From NCBI GenBank assembly GCA_944388035.1, contig CALXHF010000003.1, positions 1 through 64,000 of the forward strand: a DNA stretch of 64,000 nucleotides. The letters are read 5' to 3'. Of the stretch, positions 48,250 through 57,733 are shown in pieces. Within the stretch, counting starts at the first letter, position 1. Each line of letters begins with the position of its first letter. The notes below the pieces were generated by a model. That model searched no databases. It was given only the letters and a program-made list of their open reading frames with translations, and was not told where the DNA came from. This stretch comes from an uncultured Clostridia bacterium (GTDB lineage: Bacteria > Bacillota > Clostridia > TANB77 > CAG-508). A program made the position numbers and the translations under genes.

Positions 48250-49047
48250 ATGGAATATATAACTCTAAATAATGGAATAAAAATGCCTAAGATAGGACTT
48301 GGTATATATGCTTTAAATGATGAAGATATAATAGTAAAAGCGATTGATGATTTAGGTTATAGATTAATAGATACAGCTAGAATGTATGGGAATGAGAAAA
48401 TTTTAGGAAGAGCAATTAAAAGATGTAGTGTAGATAGAAAAGATTTGTTTATTACAACTAAAGTATATGGACCTGATAGAGGATATAAAAAAACAAAAGA
48501 AGCAATTAAAGATTCTTTAAATAATTTAGGACTTAATTATATTGATTTAATGCTTATACACGAGCCATATAAAGAATATAAAGAAATGTATAAAGCTTTA
48601 GAAGAAAGTGTGAAAGAAGGGCTTGTAAAATCAATAGGTGTTTCTAATTTCAATAAAAAACAGTATTTAGATTTAATTAGAAATTGTGAGAATATACCTG
48701 TTATTAACCAAGTAGAAGCACACGTGTTTTATGGTAGAAAAGAATTACAAAAAGTATTAGAAGAAAATGGAACTGTAATGGAGGCATGGAGTCCACTTGC
48801 AGCAGGGAAAAATAATATTTTTTCTAATAAAATATTACAAGAAATTGGAGATAAATATAATAAAACACCGGCACAAATTGCTTTAAAGTATTTACTTACA
48901 AGAAATATTGTAATTATTCCAAAATCAGCTAATATTGATAGATTAAAACAAAATATGAATTTATTTAATTTTGAGTTATCTGTTGATGATATAAGAAAGA
49001 TAGAAACTTTAGAAAATAAAAAATCATTATTTGGGTGGTATGATTAA
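48250..49047 (+). CDS. Aldo/keto reductase
   Basis: This 265-residue TIM barrel has the AKR catalytic tetrad Asp41 (LIDTARMYGNE), Tyr46, Lys71 (ITTKV) and His104 (LIHEP), and the C-terminal NADPH motif IPKSANIDRLKQN. It reduces aldehydes or ketones. The ATG at 48250 follows AAAGGA; an in-frame GTG at 48232 lacks a site. It sits four bases after the SDR stop, so co-translation is likely. Confidence 0.92.
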   Translation: MEYITLNNGIKMPKIGLGIYALNDEDIIVKAIDDLGYRLIDTARMYGNEKILGRAIKRCSVDRKDLFITTKVYGPDRGYKKTKEAIKDSLNNLGLNYIDLMLIHEPYKEYKEMYKALEESVKEGLVKSIGVSNFNKKQYLDLIRNCENIPVINQVEAHVFYGRKELQKVLEENGTVMEAWSPLAAGKNNIFSNKILQEIGDKYNKTPAQIALKYLLTRNIVIIPKSANIDRLKQNMNLFNFELSVDDIRKIETLENKKSLFGWYD

Positions 49048-49050
49048 TAG

Positions 49051-49078
49051 ATGCTAGAAACTAGCATTTATTTTTTTT
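49051..49078 (+). terminator. Terminator after aldo/keto reductase
   Basis: ATGCTAG pairs with CTAGCAT over an AAA loop, followed by a run of T. Confidence 0.8.
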
Positions 49079-49133
49079 GGTTAAAATCTATTTTTTTGTA
49101 AAAAATAATAGTAAAAAACATAAGGAGAGAAAA

Positions 49134-50084
49134 TTGATAATACAGATTATTTTTATATTAATAGGTTTTGTTTTTTTAATAAAAGGTGCTGACTTTTTAA
49201 TTAAGGCATCTATATCTATTGCTGAGAAATTTAATTTATCTAAAATGTTAATTGGTTTAACAATTGTTGCAATTGGTACATCTCTTCCAGAGATTTTTAT
49301 TACAATTACATCTTCATTAGAAGAATATTCTGACTTAATAATAGGAAATAGTATAGGTAGCTGTATTTGTAATTTATTACTTGTTATTGGTATAACAAGT
49401 CTAATAAGAGATGTTAAATTAGATGAGAAAACAACAAAAATACATTTTACAATTGAAATTTTAATTATTCTATTACTTTTATATTTTGGAAATAATGGTG
49501 AAATTAATAGATTAGAAGGAATAATGCTTATTTTATGTTCTATTTTATATATTTTTTATACGATTTTTGAGGAAAAGAAAAATAAAAAATTAGATAAAGA
49601 ATTAATAAAAGAAGTGGAAGAGATAGAGTTAAAAAGAAATTCTATAATAAGTATTACTATATATATTATTTTAGGTTTATTAGGTCTTAAATTTGGTTCT
49701 GATTTTGTAGTAAATAATACTACCTTAATTGCTAATAATTTAGGATTCTCCCAAGCATTTATTGGTATAACTGTAATTGCAGTAGGAACAGCTCTTCCAG
49801 AAATTATTACAGGTATTATTTCTGCAAAGAAGAACGAAAATGAGTTGTTTTTAGGAAACATTATAGGTTCTAATATTATTAATCTTTCTTTATTAATTGG
49901 GTTAGGTTCTATAATTAAACCTATTAAATATAATATAGAATTTAATTTTAGTTTATTATTTCTAATTTTAATTACAATAATTTTACAAATAATTGGACTT
50001 TTTAGTAAAAAAGCTAAGATAGACAAGATGGAGGGAAGTATTTTTATATTAGTATATATTTGTTATATAATATATTTAAAATAA
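49134..50084 (+). CDS. Calcium/sodium antiporter (CaCA family, YrbG-like)
   Basis: This 316-residue membrane protein of about ten helices has the two inverted alpha-repeats: AIGTSLPEIFITITSS with GNSIGSCICN, and AVGTALPEIITGIISA with GNIIGSNIIN. These hold the ion-binding Glu and Asn residues. It exchanges Ca2+ or another cation for Na+ or H+. A TTG start at 49134, after AAGGAGAG, is preferred because upstream in-frame codons run into the previous gene's terminator. Confidence 0.9.
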   Translation: MIIQIIFILIGFVFLIKGADFLIKASISIAEKFNLSKMLIGLTIVAIGTSLPEIFITITSSLEEYSDLIIGNSIGSCICNLLLVIGITSLIRDVKLDEKTTKIHFTIEILIILLLLYFGNNGEINRLEGIMLILCSILYIFYTIFEEKKNKKLDKELIKEVEEIELKRNSIISITIYIILGLLGLKFGSDFVVNNTTLIANNLGFSQAFIGITVIAVGTALPEIITGIISAKKNENELFLGNIIGSNIINLSLLIGLGSIIKPIKYNIEFNFSLLFLILITIILQIIGLFSKKAKIDKMEGSIFILVYICYIIYLK

Positions 50085-50089
50085 GAAAA

Positions 50090-50122
50090 GAGCAGGAATT
50101 ATTAATTTGATTCCTGCTCTTT
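50090..50122. terminator. Bidirectional terminator
   Basis: AAAGAGCAGGAAT pairs with ATTCCTGCTCTTT between converging genes. Confidence 0.8.
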
Positions 50123-50135
50123 AAAGATTAAGATT

Positions 50136-50777
50136 TTATTTTTCTCTAAGCTCCGGATGTGTTGCTTCTAATTCGGAGAACATATCATATTCTTCGTCTG
50201 CCTTTTTCATAATATATGAGGCAGTGAAATATCCACCGAAAATTGCGACAACAAAAATCAAAATGGCAAGTGCAACGATTATTGTCTTATCATTTTTCTT
50301 TTTTCCTTTTCCAAGAAGAGCTTCTACAATTCTAGAAAATGCGTTAGGAGCTTCTCTTGCAGCATTTACGACATTATGAATTTGTGCAAAAGTGTTCCAG
50401 CCTGCCGTAAGTCCAGTAGAAAGAGTTTTCTCTTCAAAAAATGTTTTCAGACTACGAATCCAAATATAAAAACCTGTTGGAATCATAGTTACAACACAGA
50501 AGAGATAAATCAAATCTGCTGAAAGAGTTTGAATTGCTATAATTGTTTCTTGACTTACATTTAGTAGAGGAAGAATATATGGTGAAATAAGCAGCAAGAT
50601 ATAACCATATACCATTGTAAAACCAGCAATGGCCATAATGTATCCAGTTACCATATAAACCCTAAAACTTCCGCCTACTTGCTTAGATTCTGACCAATAC
50701 CGACCCACATAACTAGCGTTTGACCAAGAAATTACAAAGTTCAGTGCGAGCGAGAGGAACAGAAGTAAATAAGCCAT
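50136..50777 (-). CDS. Polytopic membrane protein of foreign composition, unknown
   Basis: This 213-residue protein has about four membrane helices (residues 1-17, 42-68, 85-110 and 165-190), the last flanked by Lys. Its codon use departs from all neighbours: GC-ending codons such as CTC, GCG, CCG and TGC are common. It has the only in-frame CGG (Arg26 in VGRYWSES, codon 50702-50700) outside the three frameshift sites, and here the frame simply continues. AAGGAG precedes the ATG. It looks recently acquired. Family not recognised. Confidence 0.75.
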   Translation of the reverse strand: MAYLLLFLSLALNFVISWSNASYVGRYWSESKQVGGSFRVYMVTGYIMAIAGFTMVYGYILLLISPYILPLLNVSQETIIAIQTLSADLIYLFCVVTMIPTGFYIWIRSLKTFFEEKTLSTGLTAGWNTFAQIHNVVNAAREAPNAFSRIVEALLGKGKKKNDKTIIVALAILIFVVAIFGGYFTASYIMKKADEEYDMFSELEATHPELREK

Positions 50778-50980
50778 CTTAATCTCCTTTTGTCGTTAAG
50801 TAGATATTAATCTACTTAAACCAATATATAACATATTAAAATTATACATAAAAAAACAATACTTGTCAAAAAAATTAAAAGAAGAAATATATTTGTAACA
50901 ATAAAAAAATATTAATGTTACAGACTTTTTCTTTTTTTTGTTGTATAATATATAAGAAAGATTTGTTAAGGAGTTTGTAT

Positions 50981-52336
50981 ATGGCAAATAAGGGTAGATA
51001 TACTAAAAAAAGAAAGAAAACAAGGAAGAAAAATAATAAGTTTATTTTATTTCTTTTTATTGTAATAATTGTTATTGTATGTATTATAATTGGCAAAAGA
51101 GAAAATGAAAATTTAGCAATTACTACGTCAGCATCTATTGGTGAGATTATTGATATAATAGAAGAAGGACAAGCAGAGGTAAATAGATATATTGTATATG
51201 GTACTCATTTAAATGTAGAAGGCAGTTTAAATATAACACCAGGAGATATAGAAAATGTACAATTAGTCGCAAAAAAACCTTCTGGAGAAGAAACTGATAT
51301 AAAAACTACATATGATTATGAAAATGGAAATATTACATTTTCTACTCTAGATAAAATAAATCTAGGACTTGATTTAGAAAGTTTGGATAGTGAGAATTAT
51401 TATATTTTATTAAAAATAACATATCCAAATGAAGAAGTAAAATATTATTCTTTAGAAAATAATTCGGAGTATACTAAACCTATTGAATATTATACTTTAA
51501 CTAGAAATAATTATAATAATAAAATTGAAATAGAGTTTTTAACACAAAATAGTGTTTCTGCATTAGTACTAAATATTAATAAAGTTTCAAAATTACCAGA
51601 AAATGTATATGATGTTGTAATAGACCCAGGACACGGTGGAAATGATAGTGGAGCTATTTCTAATAGTGGTGACTATGAATCAGATATTGTACTTGATTGT
51701 GGTCTAGATTTAAAGAAAAAATTAGAAAGCTTAGGTTTAAAAGTATTACTTACAAGAGATGGTACTGAAGGAAATGATTATGATATTTATAATATTTATG
51801 ATGAAGAAGGAAGAGTAACGATGGCTAATAAGTCTGGTGCTAAAATTCTTGTTTCGTTACACTTAAATAGTAATGAATTTGATTTAATACATGGAGGAGT
51901 AGAAGTATATGCAGCTCCTAATTTAGATTTGAGTTTGGCTAAGAGCTTTGCTGATAATATTGTAGAAAAAGGAAATACTTCTTATTCTGAAATGGAGAGT
52001 TTTAAAGAAGAAGAAGGAGTGTATGTTAGAACTATAGAAATAGGAAATAAGAACTCTGGAACTTTTAAGGGATATAAAGGTATATATGATGAAGCAGCAT
52101 ATTTATTTATAATAAGAGAAATTGGGGGAATTGCAACTGGTGCATATGTAAATGGAAGTAGCCAAAGTTATGGTGAGAATATATATAGAAATTCAAATAT
52201 TGGTGTAGAAGGTTATTTAATTGAGCTTGGTTATATGAATGTAAATAAAGATATAAGAAATATAAAAAACAATAAAGAGTCATATATGCAAGCAATAGCA
52301 GATAGTATTAATTCATTTTATAAAATAAGAGAATAG
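50981..52336 (+). CDS. N-acetylmuramoyl-L-alanine amidase (Amidase_3)
   Basis: This 451-residue protein has an N-terminal KKRKKTRKK stretch and a membrane anchor (FILFLFIVIIVIVCIII, about 21-37), then a beta-rich region of about 180 residues. The C-terminal Amidase_3 domain has zinc ligands His218 in IDPGHGG, Glu233 and His294 in SLHLNSN, plus the catalytic Glu in LIELGYMN. It cleaves the amide between MurNAc and the stem peptide. ATG 50981 follows AAGGAG; TATAAT lies at 50944-50949. Confidence 0.9.
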   Translation: MANKGRYTKKRKKTRKKNNKFILFLFIVIIVIVCIIIGKRENENLAITTSASIGEIIDIIEEGQAEVNRYIVYGTHLNVEGSLNITPGDIENVQLVAKKPSGEETDIKTTYDYENGNITFSTLDKINLGLDLESLDSENYYILLKITYPNEEVKYYSLENNSEYTKPIEYYTLTRNNYNNKIEIEFLTQNSVSALVLNINKVSKLPENVYDVVIDPGHGGNDSGAISNSGDYESDIVLDCGLDLKKKLESLGLKVLLTRDGTEGNDYDIYNIYDEEGRVTMANKSGAKILVSLHLNSNEFDLIHGGVEVYAAPNLDLSLAKSFADNIVEKGNTSYSEMESFKEEEGVYVRTIEIGNKNSGTFKGYKGIYDEAAYLFIIREIGGIATGAYVNGSSQSYGENIYRNSNIGVEGYLIELGYMNVNKDIRNIKNNKESYMQAIADSINSFYKIRE

Positions 52337-52343
52337 AAAATAA

Positions 52344-52378
52344 AAAAATATTTGTAATTAATTTTACAAATATTTTTT
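52344..52378. terminator. Bidirectional terminator
   Basis: AAAAAATATTTGTAA pairs with TTACAAATATTTTTT between the amidase gene and the converging 52387 gene. Confidence 0.75.
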
Positions 52379-52386
52379 GTTTTCTA

Positions 52387-54033
52387 TTATTTAGGGTTTA
52401 TAACTGCTCTATATATTAAGCCTGTATCCATATCTTTTTCAAATTCTACTCTATAATAACTTTCTGGTACAATTTCTTCTTTTAAACCTGCAATGTTTTG
52501 TTCATTAACTTCATATTCTTCTCCGTTAAAATTGATTTCTTTAATTTGCCTAGAAGAATTGTCTTGTTGTTGTTCATTATTTAATTCTATAGTACTAAGT
52601 AAGCCTCTTACAGTTACTCCCTGTAAATTTGTGCTTTGATATACTTCAAATTTATTATTAAAGGTCAAGACATCTTCTTCACTAATTTTAGGACTACTTA
52701 AGTTATTTATTAAATCAGAATAAACACCAAGATTAGGAATTATTTTAGTTATAGGGTTTTCTTGGTAACCTAATTCTAGCATTTGCATATTGTTTACTTC
52801 TTCAATTCTTTGTCTTACAGTAACTAGAAAATTTTCAACTGTAACTTCATCAAAATTAGTAAGTGGGGAAGTATTTTCTGTTGTAAAGTCTTCTATACTT
52901 ACATCGTTTGTAAAATTTACATTATTTTCTAGTTTATATATATAATTTTTATCAGATTTTTGTAAAGCTAATTCATAAGATTCTTTTACATTTTCTGTAT
53001 TTAAATTATTTAAATTTATTTTACCATTTAGGGTTAAGTTTTCATTATTATAATTTAAGTTTAATAAAATATTATATTGTAAATTGCTTTCATCTGTTAT
53101 TATTTTTTGGATATCTAAAGTTCCTTCATTTATACTAATTAGTAACTTACTTAACTTACCATCATTTTTGTAAACTGTAATTTCTAAGGTTTCGTTATCT
53201 AAATAATTATTGCTTTTTATGTTTGATATTAATTCTTCAATATTATTAGTAGTAATATTATTTGAATTTTTAAATTCTTTTAAATAATTATTTAAATTTT
53301 CTAATGAGGCTTGGTCATTTTTTAATGTTTCTAATAAATTTATTACAAGTTCTTTTGTTTCAGAACCTTGAAGGGTTAATCTATATCCTGTTCCATTTAA
53401 ATCATTTAATTTAGAGAATTTGTCTTCACTGATATTTTGGAAAATATTAGTATAACTATTTAACTGTTCTTGGTTTATTTGTATATTCGTTAAATTACCT
53501 AATGCTCCCAATATATTTATTATATTTTTAAGTTCATTTATATTTTCACCTTGTAAATTATTTAATTTATCTGATTCCACAGTAAGAAATCTAGACCCTA
53601 CATAGTCAGTTTGGACACCTAATTGGTTTCCTATTTTTCTATAAACTAAAGGAAAGTTTACATTACTAGAATAGTTTAAACTAATATTTTGTTCTTCTTT
53701 GGAATTTGTATGATCTTTTTTACCTGAAAAACTAATATTAAAATTATTTAAATTTTCTATATTTGTAACAGAACTATCTATTGCATTTATTGTAAAACTT
53801 CCTTCATTATTATAAGAATTTGTATTTTTCTTATTTAAATAAGTTTGTACATTTTGTTCAACAAAACCATTTTCATTATTACTTATTTGTGAAATATATT
53901 TAAAAAATAGTTCTTTATTTCCCTTAAATATATCTGTTAAAAAATAAACAAGAAGTAGGGAAGATATAATTATTAATATTAATAATAAAATTATCACAAA
54001 AACAATTATTTTTTTACTTTTCTTTTGATTCAT
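52387..54033 (-). CDS. Membrane-anchored extracellular protein, 548 residues, unknown
   Basis: It starts MNQKKSKKIIVFVIILLLIL, a positive-inside anchor with one membrane helix (8-32). A large Asn/Ser/Leu-rich extracellular part follows, with strand-turn patterns (FSGKKDHTNSKEEQNISLNY, LTLNGKINLNNLNTENVKES) but no catalytic motif. The start at 54033 has AAAGGAG; the upstream extension to 54099 overlaps the yebC stop and lacks a site. It is likely cotranscribed with yebC, from which it is separated by 31 bases. Function unknown. Confidence 0.75.
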   Translation of the reverse strand: MNQKKSKKIIVFVIILLLILIIISSLLLVYFLTDIFKGNKELFFKYISQISNNENGFVEQNVQTYLNKKNTNSYNNEGSFTINAIDSSVTNIENLNNFNISFSGKKDHTNSKEEQNISLNYSSNVNFPLVYRKIGNQLGVQTDYVGSRFLTVESDKLNNLQGENINELKNIINILGALGNLTNIQINQEQLNSYTNIFQNISEDKFSKLNDLNGTGYRLTLQGSETKELVINLLETLKNDQASLENLNNYLKEFKNSNNITTNNIEELISNIKSNNYLDNETLEITVYKNDGKLSKLLISINEGTLDIQKIITDESNLQYNILLNLNYNNENLTLNGKINLNNLNTENVKESYELALQKSDKNYIYKLENNVNFTNDVSIEDFTTENTSPLTNFDEVTVENFLVTVRQRIEEVNNMQMLELGYQENPITKIIPNLGVYSDLINNLSSPKISEEDVLTFNNKFEVYQSTNLQGVTVRGLLSTIELNNEQQQDNSSRQIKEINFNGEEYEVNEQNIAGLKEEIVPESYYRVEFEKDMDTGLIYRAVINPK

Positions 54034-54064
54034 AGATAAATTCTCCTTTAAAAGTTTCTTTTGT

Positions 54065-54784
54065 TTATTCGTCCCAGTTATGGTAAATGTTTGAAACATC
54101 GTCTAAATCTTCTAGATTTTCAATTAATCTTTCCATTTTTTCAGATGCTTTTTCATCTAATTTTACAGTTGTAGTAGGTACCATTTGAACATCTGCTTCT
54201 AAGAATTCTAAACCTTCTGCTTCTAATTTTTCTCTTACTTCTGAGAAATTAGAAGGATCTGTTGTTATTTCATATACTTCATCAAGTGTTTGGAAATCTT
54301 CTGCTCCTGCATCCAAAGCTAACATCATTAAGTCATCTTCTGACATATCAGTACTTTCTTTTTCTATTATAATAACACCTTTTTTATTAAACATATATGA
54401 TACACAACCTGTTGTTCCTAAATTTCCACCAGCTTTATCAAATACGTGTCTTACATCTGCTGCTGTTCTGTTTTTATTATCTGTTGCTGCTTCTACTATT
54501 ACTGCAACACCATTTGGTCCATATCCTTCATATGTAATTTCTTCATAATTCTCATTTGATGAAGAAGCTTTCTTTAGTGCATTATTTATAGTATCATTTG
54601 GCATATTAGCCGCTTTACATTTTGCTATAACACTTTTTAATTTTGAGTTACTTTCTGGTTCTGGTCCACCTTCTTTTACAGCTATTATTAATTCTCTTCC
54701 AAGTTTAGTAAATATTTTACCTCTCGCTGCATCTGCTTTTCCTTTTTTTGCTTGTATATTGTGCCATTTGCTGTGTCCTGACAT
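54065..54784 (-). CDS. yebC: YebC/PmpR-family protein
   Basis: This 239-residue protein has the family start [54 protein letters not shown] and [15 protein letters not shown]. YebC proteins are annotated as transcription regulators; newer work also links the family to ribosome rescue at stalling (proline-rich) sequences. AAAGGAGG precedes the ATG. It is conserved chromosomal backbone. Confidence 0.95.
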   Translation of the reverse strand: MSGHSKWHNIQAKKGKADAARGKIFTKLGRELIIAVKEGGPEPESNSKLKSVIAKCKAANMPNDTINNALKKASSSNENYEEITYEGYGPNGVAVIVEAATDNKNRTAADVRHVFDKAGGNLGTTGCVSYMFNKKGVIIIEKESTDMSEDDLMMLALDAGAEDFQTLDEVYEITTDPSNFSEVREKLEAEGLEFLEADVQMVPTTTVKLDEKASEKMERLIENLEDLDDVSNIYHNWDE

Positions 54785-54949
54785 TTTTGATTCCTCCTTT
54801 AAAATGTAATTTACTTAATTATTTTATCATATTTTTTTGCTTTTGTGTAGTGTTTTTTGATAAATTCTTTTGTGGTGTGAACATTAATAAGTTTAAGAAA
54901 AAATATGTTTAAAGTTTATTTTTTGTCGAATTAGGTCGAACGATTTATG

Positions 54950-54978
54950 TTGACTTTTCAATAAAAATGTATTATTAT
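54950..54978 (+). promoter_or_regulatory. Promoter of the Rpn-family gene
   Basis: TTGACT (54950-54955), 17-base spacer, TATTAT (54973-54978). The 306-base gap 54785-55090 holds this promoter and AT-rich DNA; nothing else was seen. Confidence 0.65.
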
Positions 54979-55090
54979 ATTAATATAATTTTTCAATAAT
55001 TTAATTTTTTCAAATATTTTTTTCGTTTATTTCAAAGAAAAAATAAAAACTAAAAATTAAAACTAAAAAATCAAGAAAGGAGTTTTGCCT

Positions 55091-56035
55091 ATGGAAGAAA
55101 CGGCTAAAGAAACTACTCATCTTCTTTCTCCAAAAATAGACTCTGTTTTCCAGGTTTTGTTTGGAGAAGTAGGAAGTGAATTTATTACAAAAGAATTATT
55201 AGAAGCAATTCTAGGAGAAGAAATTTCAGATGTAGATTTAAGTAATAACCCAATACTTAGAAAATTTAATCCAGAAGATAAAATGGGAATATTAGATGTT
55301 ATAGTAAGGTTTAATAATAATACAACTTGTAATATAGAAATGCAAATGGTATATACAGGAGAAATAATAGAAAGAATACTTTTCTATTGGGGAAAAGCAT
55401 ATACAAGAAATCTAAAAAAGGGGCAAAGCTATCAAAATTTAGAAAGAACAATAGTAATAATATTATTAAATGGAGAAATACCGAAATTAAAAGAGCTAGA
55501 CTTTATTTCTAAATATAAACTAATAGAGACAAAAGAAAGAAAAATCGTATTGACAAACCTACTAGAACTAGATATAATAGAAATGTCCAAGATATACAAA
55601 AATAAAGGAAATAAAGAAACAAGGAAACTATTAGATTGGTTGTATTTCTTGGAAAACCCAGAATCGAAAGAGGTGGTAAAAATAATGGAGCATAATGAAG
55701 GAGTAAAAAAAGCTAAAGAAAAACTAGAAAAAATAAGTAATGACCCTCTTATGCAGAGAATAGCAGACTGGAAAGAAAAATACGTAATAGAAATGAATAC
55801 CACCAAAATAGACGGATATAATGAGGGACATAAGGAAGGTTTTGATGTAGGGCATAAACAAGGAATAGAACAAGGAATTGAACAGGGAATTGAACAGGGA
55901 ATTGAACAAGGAAAAAAACAAGGTGAAATAAACGAAAAAAAAGAAATTGCGAAAAAATTAAAAGAAAAAAATCTAACTTTAAAAGAAATATCAGAAATAA
56001 CAGGGTTATCTATAGATGAAATAAAAAAATTGTAA
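55091..56035 (+). CDS. Rpn-family PD-(D/E)XK nuclease/transposase-like protein
   Basis: This 314-residue protein has the N-terminal PDDEXK_2 pattern: LLSPKIDSVFQVLFGE, GILDVIVRFNNNTTCNIEMQM (catalytic Asp then ExQ) and ERILFYWGKAYTRNLKKGQSY. Near the C-terminus is a tandem run of GIEQ units (GIEQGIEQGIEQGIEQGKKQG), then a helix-turn-helix-like end (LTLKEISEITGLSIDEIKKL). Rpn proteins are DNA endonucleases linked to recombination or defence. The ATG at 55091 follows AGAAAGGAG. Confidence 0.88.
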   Translation: MEETAKETTHLLSPKIDSVFQVLFGEVGSEFITKELLEAILGEEISDVDLSNNPILRKFNPEDKMGILDVIVRFNNNTTCNIEMQMVYTGEIIERILFYWGKAYTRNLKKGQSYQNLERTIVIILLNGEIPKLKELDFISKYKLIETKERKIVLTNLLELDIIEMSKIYKNKGNKETRKLLDWLYFLENPESKEVVKIMEHNEGVKKAKEKLEKISNDPLMQRIADWKEKYVIEMNTTKIDGYNEGHKEGFDVGHKQGIEQGIEQGIEQGIEQGKKQGEINEKKEIAKKLKEKNLTLKEISEITGLSIDEIKKL

Positions 56036-56055
56036 TTTATTCATATATGAAAATA

Positions 56056-56084
56056 AAAAGGCATATAATAATATATGCCTTTTT
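56056..56084 (+). terminator. Terminator after Rpn-family gene
   Basis: AAAAAGGCATATA pairs with TATATGCCTTTTT over a short loop. Confidence 0.8.
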
Positions 56085-56089
56085 AAAGT

Positions 56090-56120
56090 GAGACAAAAAA
56101 TGGGTGTCCCCATTTGTCTC
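56090..56120. repeat. REP-like hairpin with GTGTCCCC core, copy 3
   Basis: GAGACAAA...TTTGTCTC around ATGGGTGTCCCCAT, matching the copies at 34803 and 36437. It ends 13 bases ahead of spoIIIAA. Confidence 0.75.
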
Positions 56121-56133
56121 AAAAGGAGTGTAG

Positions 56134-57024
56134 ATGAAAGATTTTAGTGAGGTTTTTAATTATTTACCTAATAATATTGCTAATTTGATAAGTAATTCTG
56201 TTGATAATACTAATTCTAATAGTAATCTTAATTGTAATTTATTATTGGAATTGCAAGAAATAAGAATAAGAAGTAATAGACCTATAATATTAAAGTTTAG
56301 AAACTTTGAAATTGTAATTGAATATAATGTTAGTGAAAAAGAAATTATTTCTATATTAGAAAAGCTTTGTAATAATTCTATATATGCATATAAAAACCAG
56401 ATATGTGAAGGTTTTATAACGGTAAAAGGTGGGCATAGGGTTGGTATTACTGGGAATTGCATAATTGAAAATGGAAAAATAATAAATGTAAAATATATAT
56501 CTAGTTTAAATTTTAGAATAGCAAGAGAAGTAATAGGTTGTAGTTTCAATATTTTGGACAAGGTTATTGATATAAAGAATAATTCTATAAATAATACTTT
56601 AATAGTATCAGAACCTGGTAAAGGTAAAACAACAATTCTTAGAGATTTAATAAGAAATATAAGTAATGGTATAAAAGAAATTGGGTTTACTGGAAAAACT
56701 TGTGCTGTTGTAGATGAAAGAGGAGAAATTGCTGCTATGTACCAAGGAATACCACAAAATGATGTTGGAATTAGAACAGATGTGATAGAAAATGTAAGTA
56801 AAACAATTGGTATGAAAATGTTACTTCGTTCTATGGCACCAGAAGTAATTGCTTGTGATGAAATAGGTTCTAAAGAGGATATAGATGCTATAAAAGAAAT
56901 ATTAATATGTGGTGTAAAAGGAATTTTTACAATGCATGGAAAAAGTTTAGAAGAAATAAAATTAAATAAAAATATAAATGAATTAATAGAAAATAAACAA
57001 ATAGAAAGAATAATATTTTTATAA
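56134..57024 (+). CDS. spoIIIAA: Stage III sporulation protein AA (ATPase)
   Basis: This 296-residue secretion-type ATPase has the N-terminal block ELQEIRIRSNRPIILKF, GFITVKGGHRVGITG, a Walker A-like SEPGKGKTT (159-167; first position Ser rather than Gly/Ala) and Walker B VIACDEIG. It is thought to power the SpoIIIA-SpoIIQ channel between mother cell and forespore. AAAGGAG precedes the ATG. It opens the eight-gene spoIIIA operon. Confidence 0.93.
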   Translation: MKDFSEVFNYLPNNIANLISNSVDNTNSNSNLNCNLLLELQEIRIRSNRPIILKFRNFEIVIEYNVSEKEIISILEKLCNNSIYAYKNQICEGFITVKGGHRVGITGNCIIENGKIINVKYISSLNFRIAREVIGCSFNILDKVIDIKNNSINNTLIVSEPGKGKTTILRDLIRNISNGIKEIGFTGKTCAVVDERGEIAAMYQGIPQNDVGIRTDVIENVSKTIGMKMLLRSMAPEVIACDEIGSKEDIDAIKEILICGVKGIFTMHGKSLEEIKLNKNINELIENKQIERIIFL

Positions 57025-57213
57025 TTTATTCTTTTTTAGTTCTAAATCTTTTTTATAGTTCATATAATATTAAAAACAATAAAACAAAACAGAAAAATTA
57101 AGGAAAAGAAAAAAATAAGAATAAAGAAAACTAGAAGAAATAAAAAAGAAAAGTAAAAGAAATAAAAGCAAAGAGAAAATAAAAAATTGAAAAAACAAAA
57201 GAAAGGACAAGTT

Positions 57214-57723
57214 ATGGTTTTTGTAAAATATTTTATATTATTTTTAATATTAGTATCTAGTACATTAATAGGAAAGTTTCTTTCAAATAAATACATATAT
57301 AGGTTAGAAGAATTAGAAGATATAAAAAATTCATTAAACATATTAAAAACAAAAATAAAATTTACATATGAACCAATACCAGAAGTGTTTGGTGAAATTG
57401 CAGAAAATGTGAGTAGTAATGTAAGGAGGTTATTTGTACTCGCAAAACAAAATATGGAAAAAATGTCAGCAGGAGAAGCTTTTGAAGAAGCAGTAGATAA
57501 TATTATTTGTAATTTAAAAAATGAGGATAAAAAAGTTATTAAGATGTTATCAAAATTACTTGGACAAACTGATATAGAAGGACAGATAAGTCAAATAGAA
57601 ATAACAGAAGAATTTTTAAGAAACCAAATAAAAGAAGCAGAAGAAGAAAAAAGAAAAAATGAAAGATTATATACAAGATTAGGAACGGTAATAGGTTTAA
57701 CAATAGTAATAATATTAGCATAA
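57214..57723 (+). CDS. spoIIIAB: Stage III sporulation protein AB
   Basis: This 169-residue protein with a membrane helix at each end resembles GspF-type platform proteins: N-terminal FVKYFILFLILVSSTLIG, the family phrase RLEELEDIKNSLNILKTKI, then a cytoplasmic coiled region and C-terminal LGTVIGLTIVIILA. The ATG at 57214 follows GAAAGGA; an in-frame TTG at 57187 has no site. The 190-base gap to spoIIIAA is A-rich with no ORF. Confidence 0.9.
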   Translation: MVFVKYFILFLILVSSTLIGKFLSNKYIYRLEELEDIKNSLNILKTKIKFTYEPIPEVFGEIAENVSSNVRRLFVLAKQNMEKMSAGEAFEEAVDNIICNLKNEDKKVIKMLSKLLGQTDIEGQISQIEITEEFLRNQIKEAEEEKRKNERLYTRLGTVIGLTIVIILA

Positions 57724-57733
57724 GGGGGAAAAA

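Noticed and set aside
49077..49133. Longer N-terminus for the cation antiporter
   Set aside because: It begins inside the previous gene's terminator, and the good ribosome binding site points to the TTG at 49134.
55858..55915. CRISPR-like repeats
   Set aside because: The units are contiguous, in frame and code for GIEQ; there are no spacers or cas genes.
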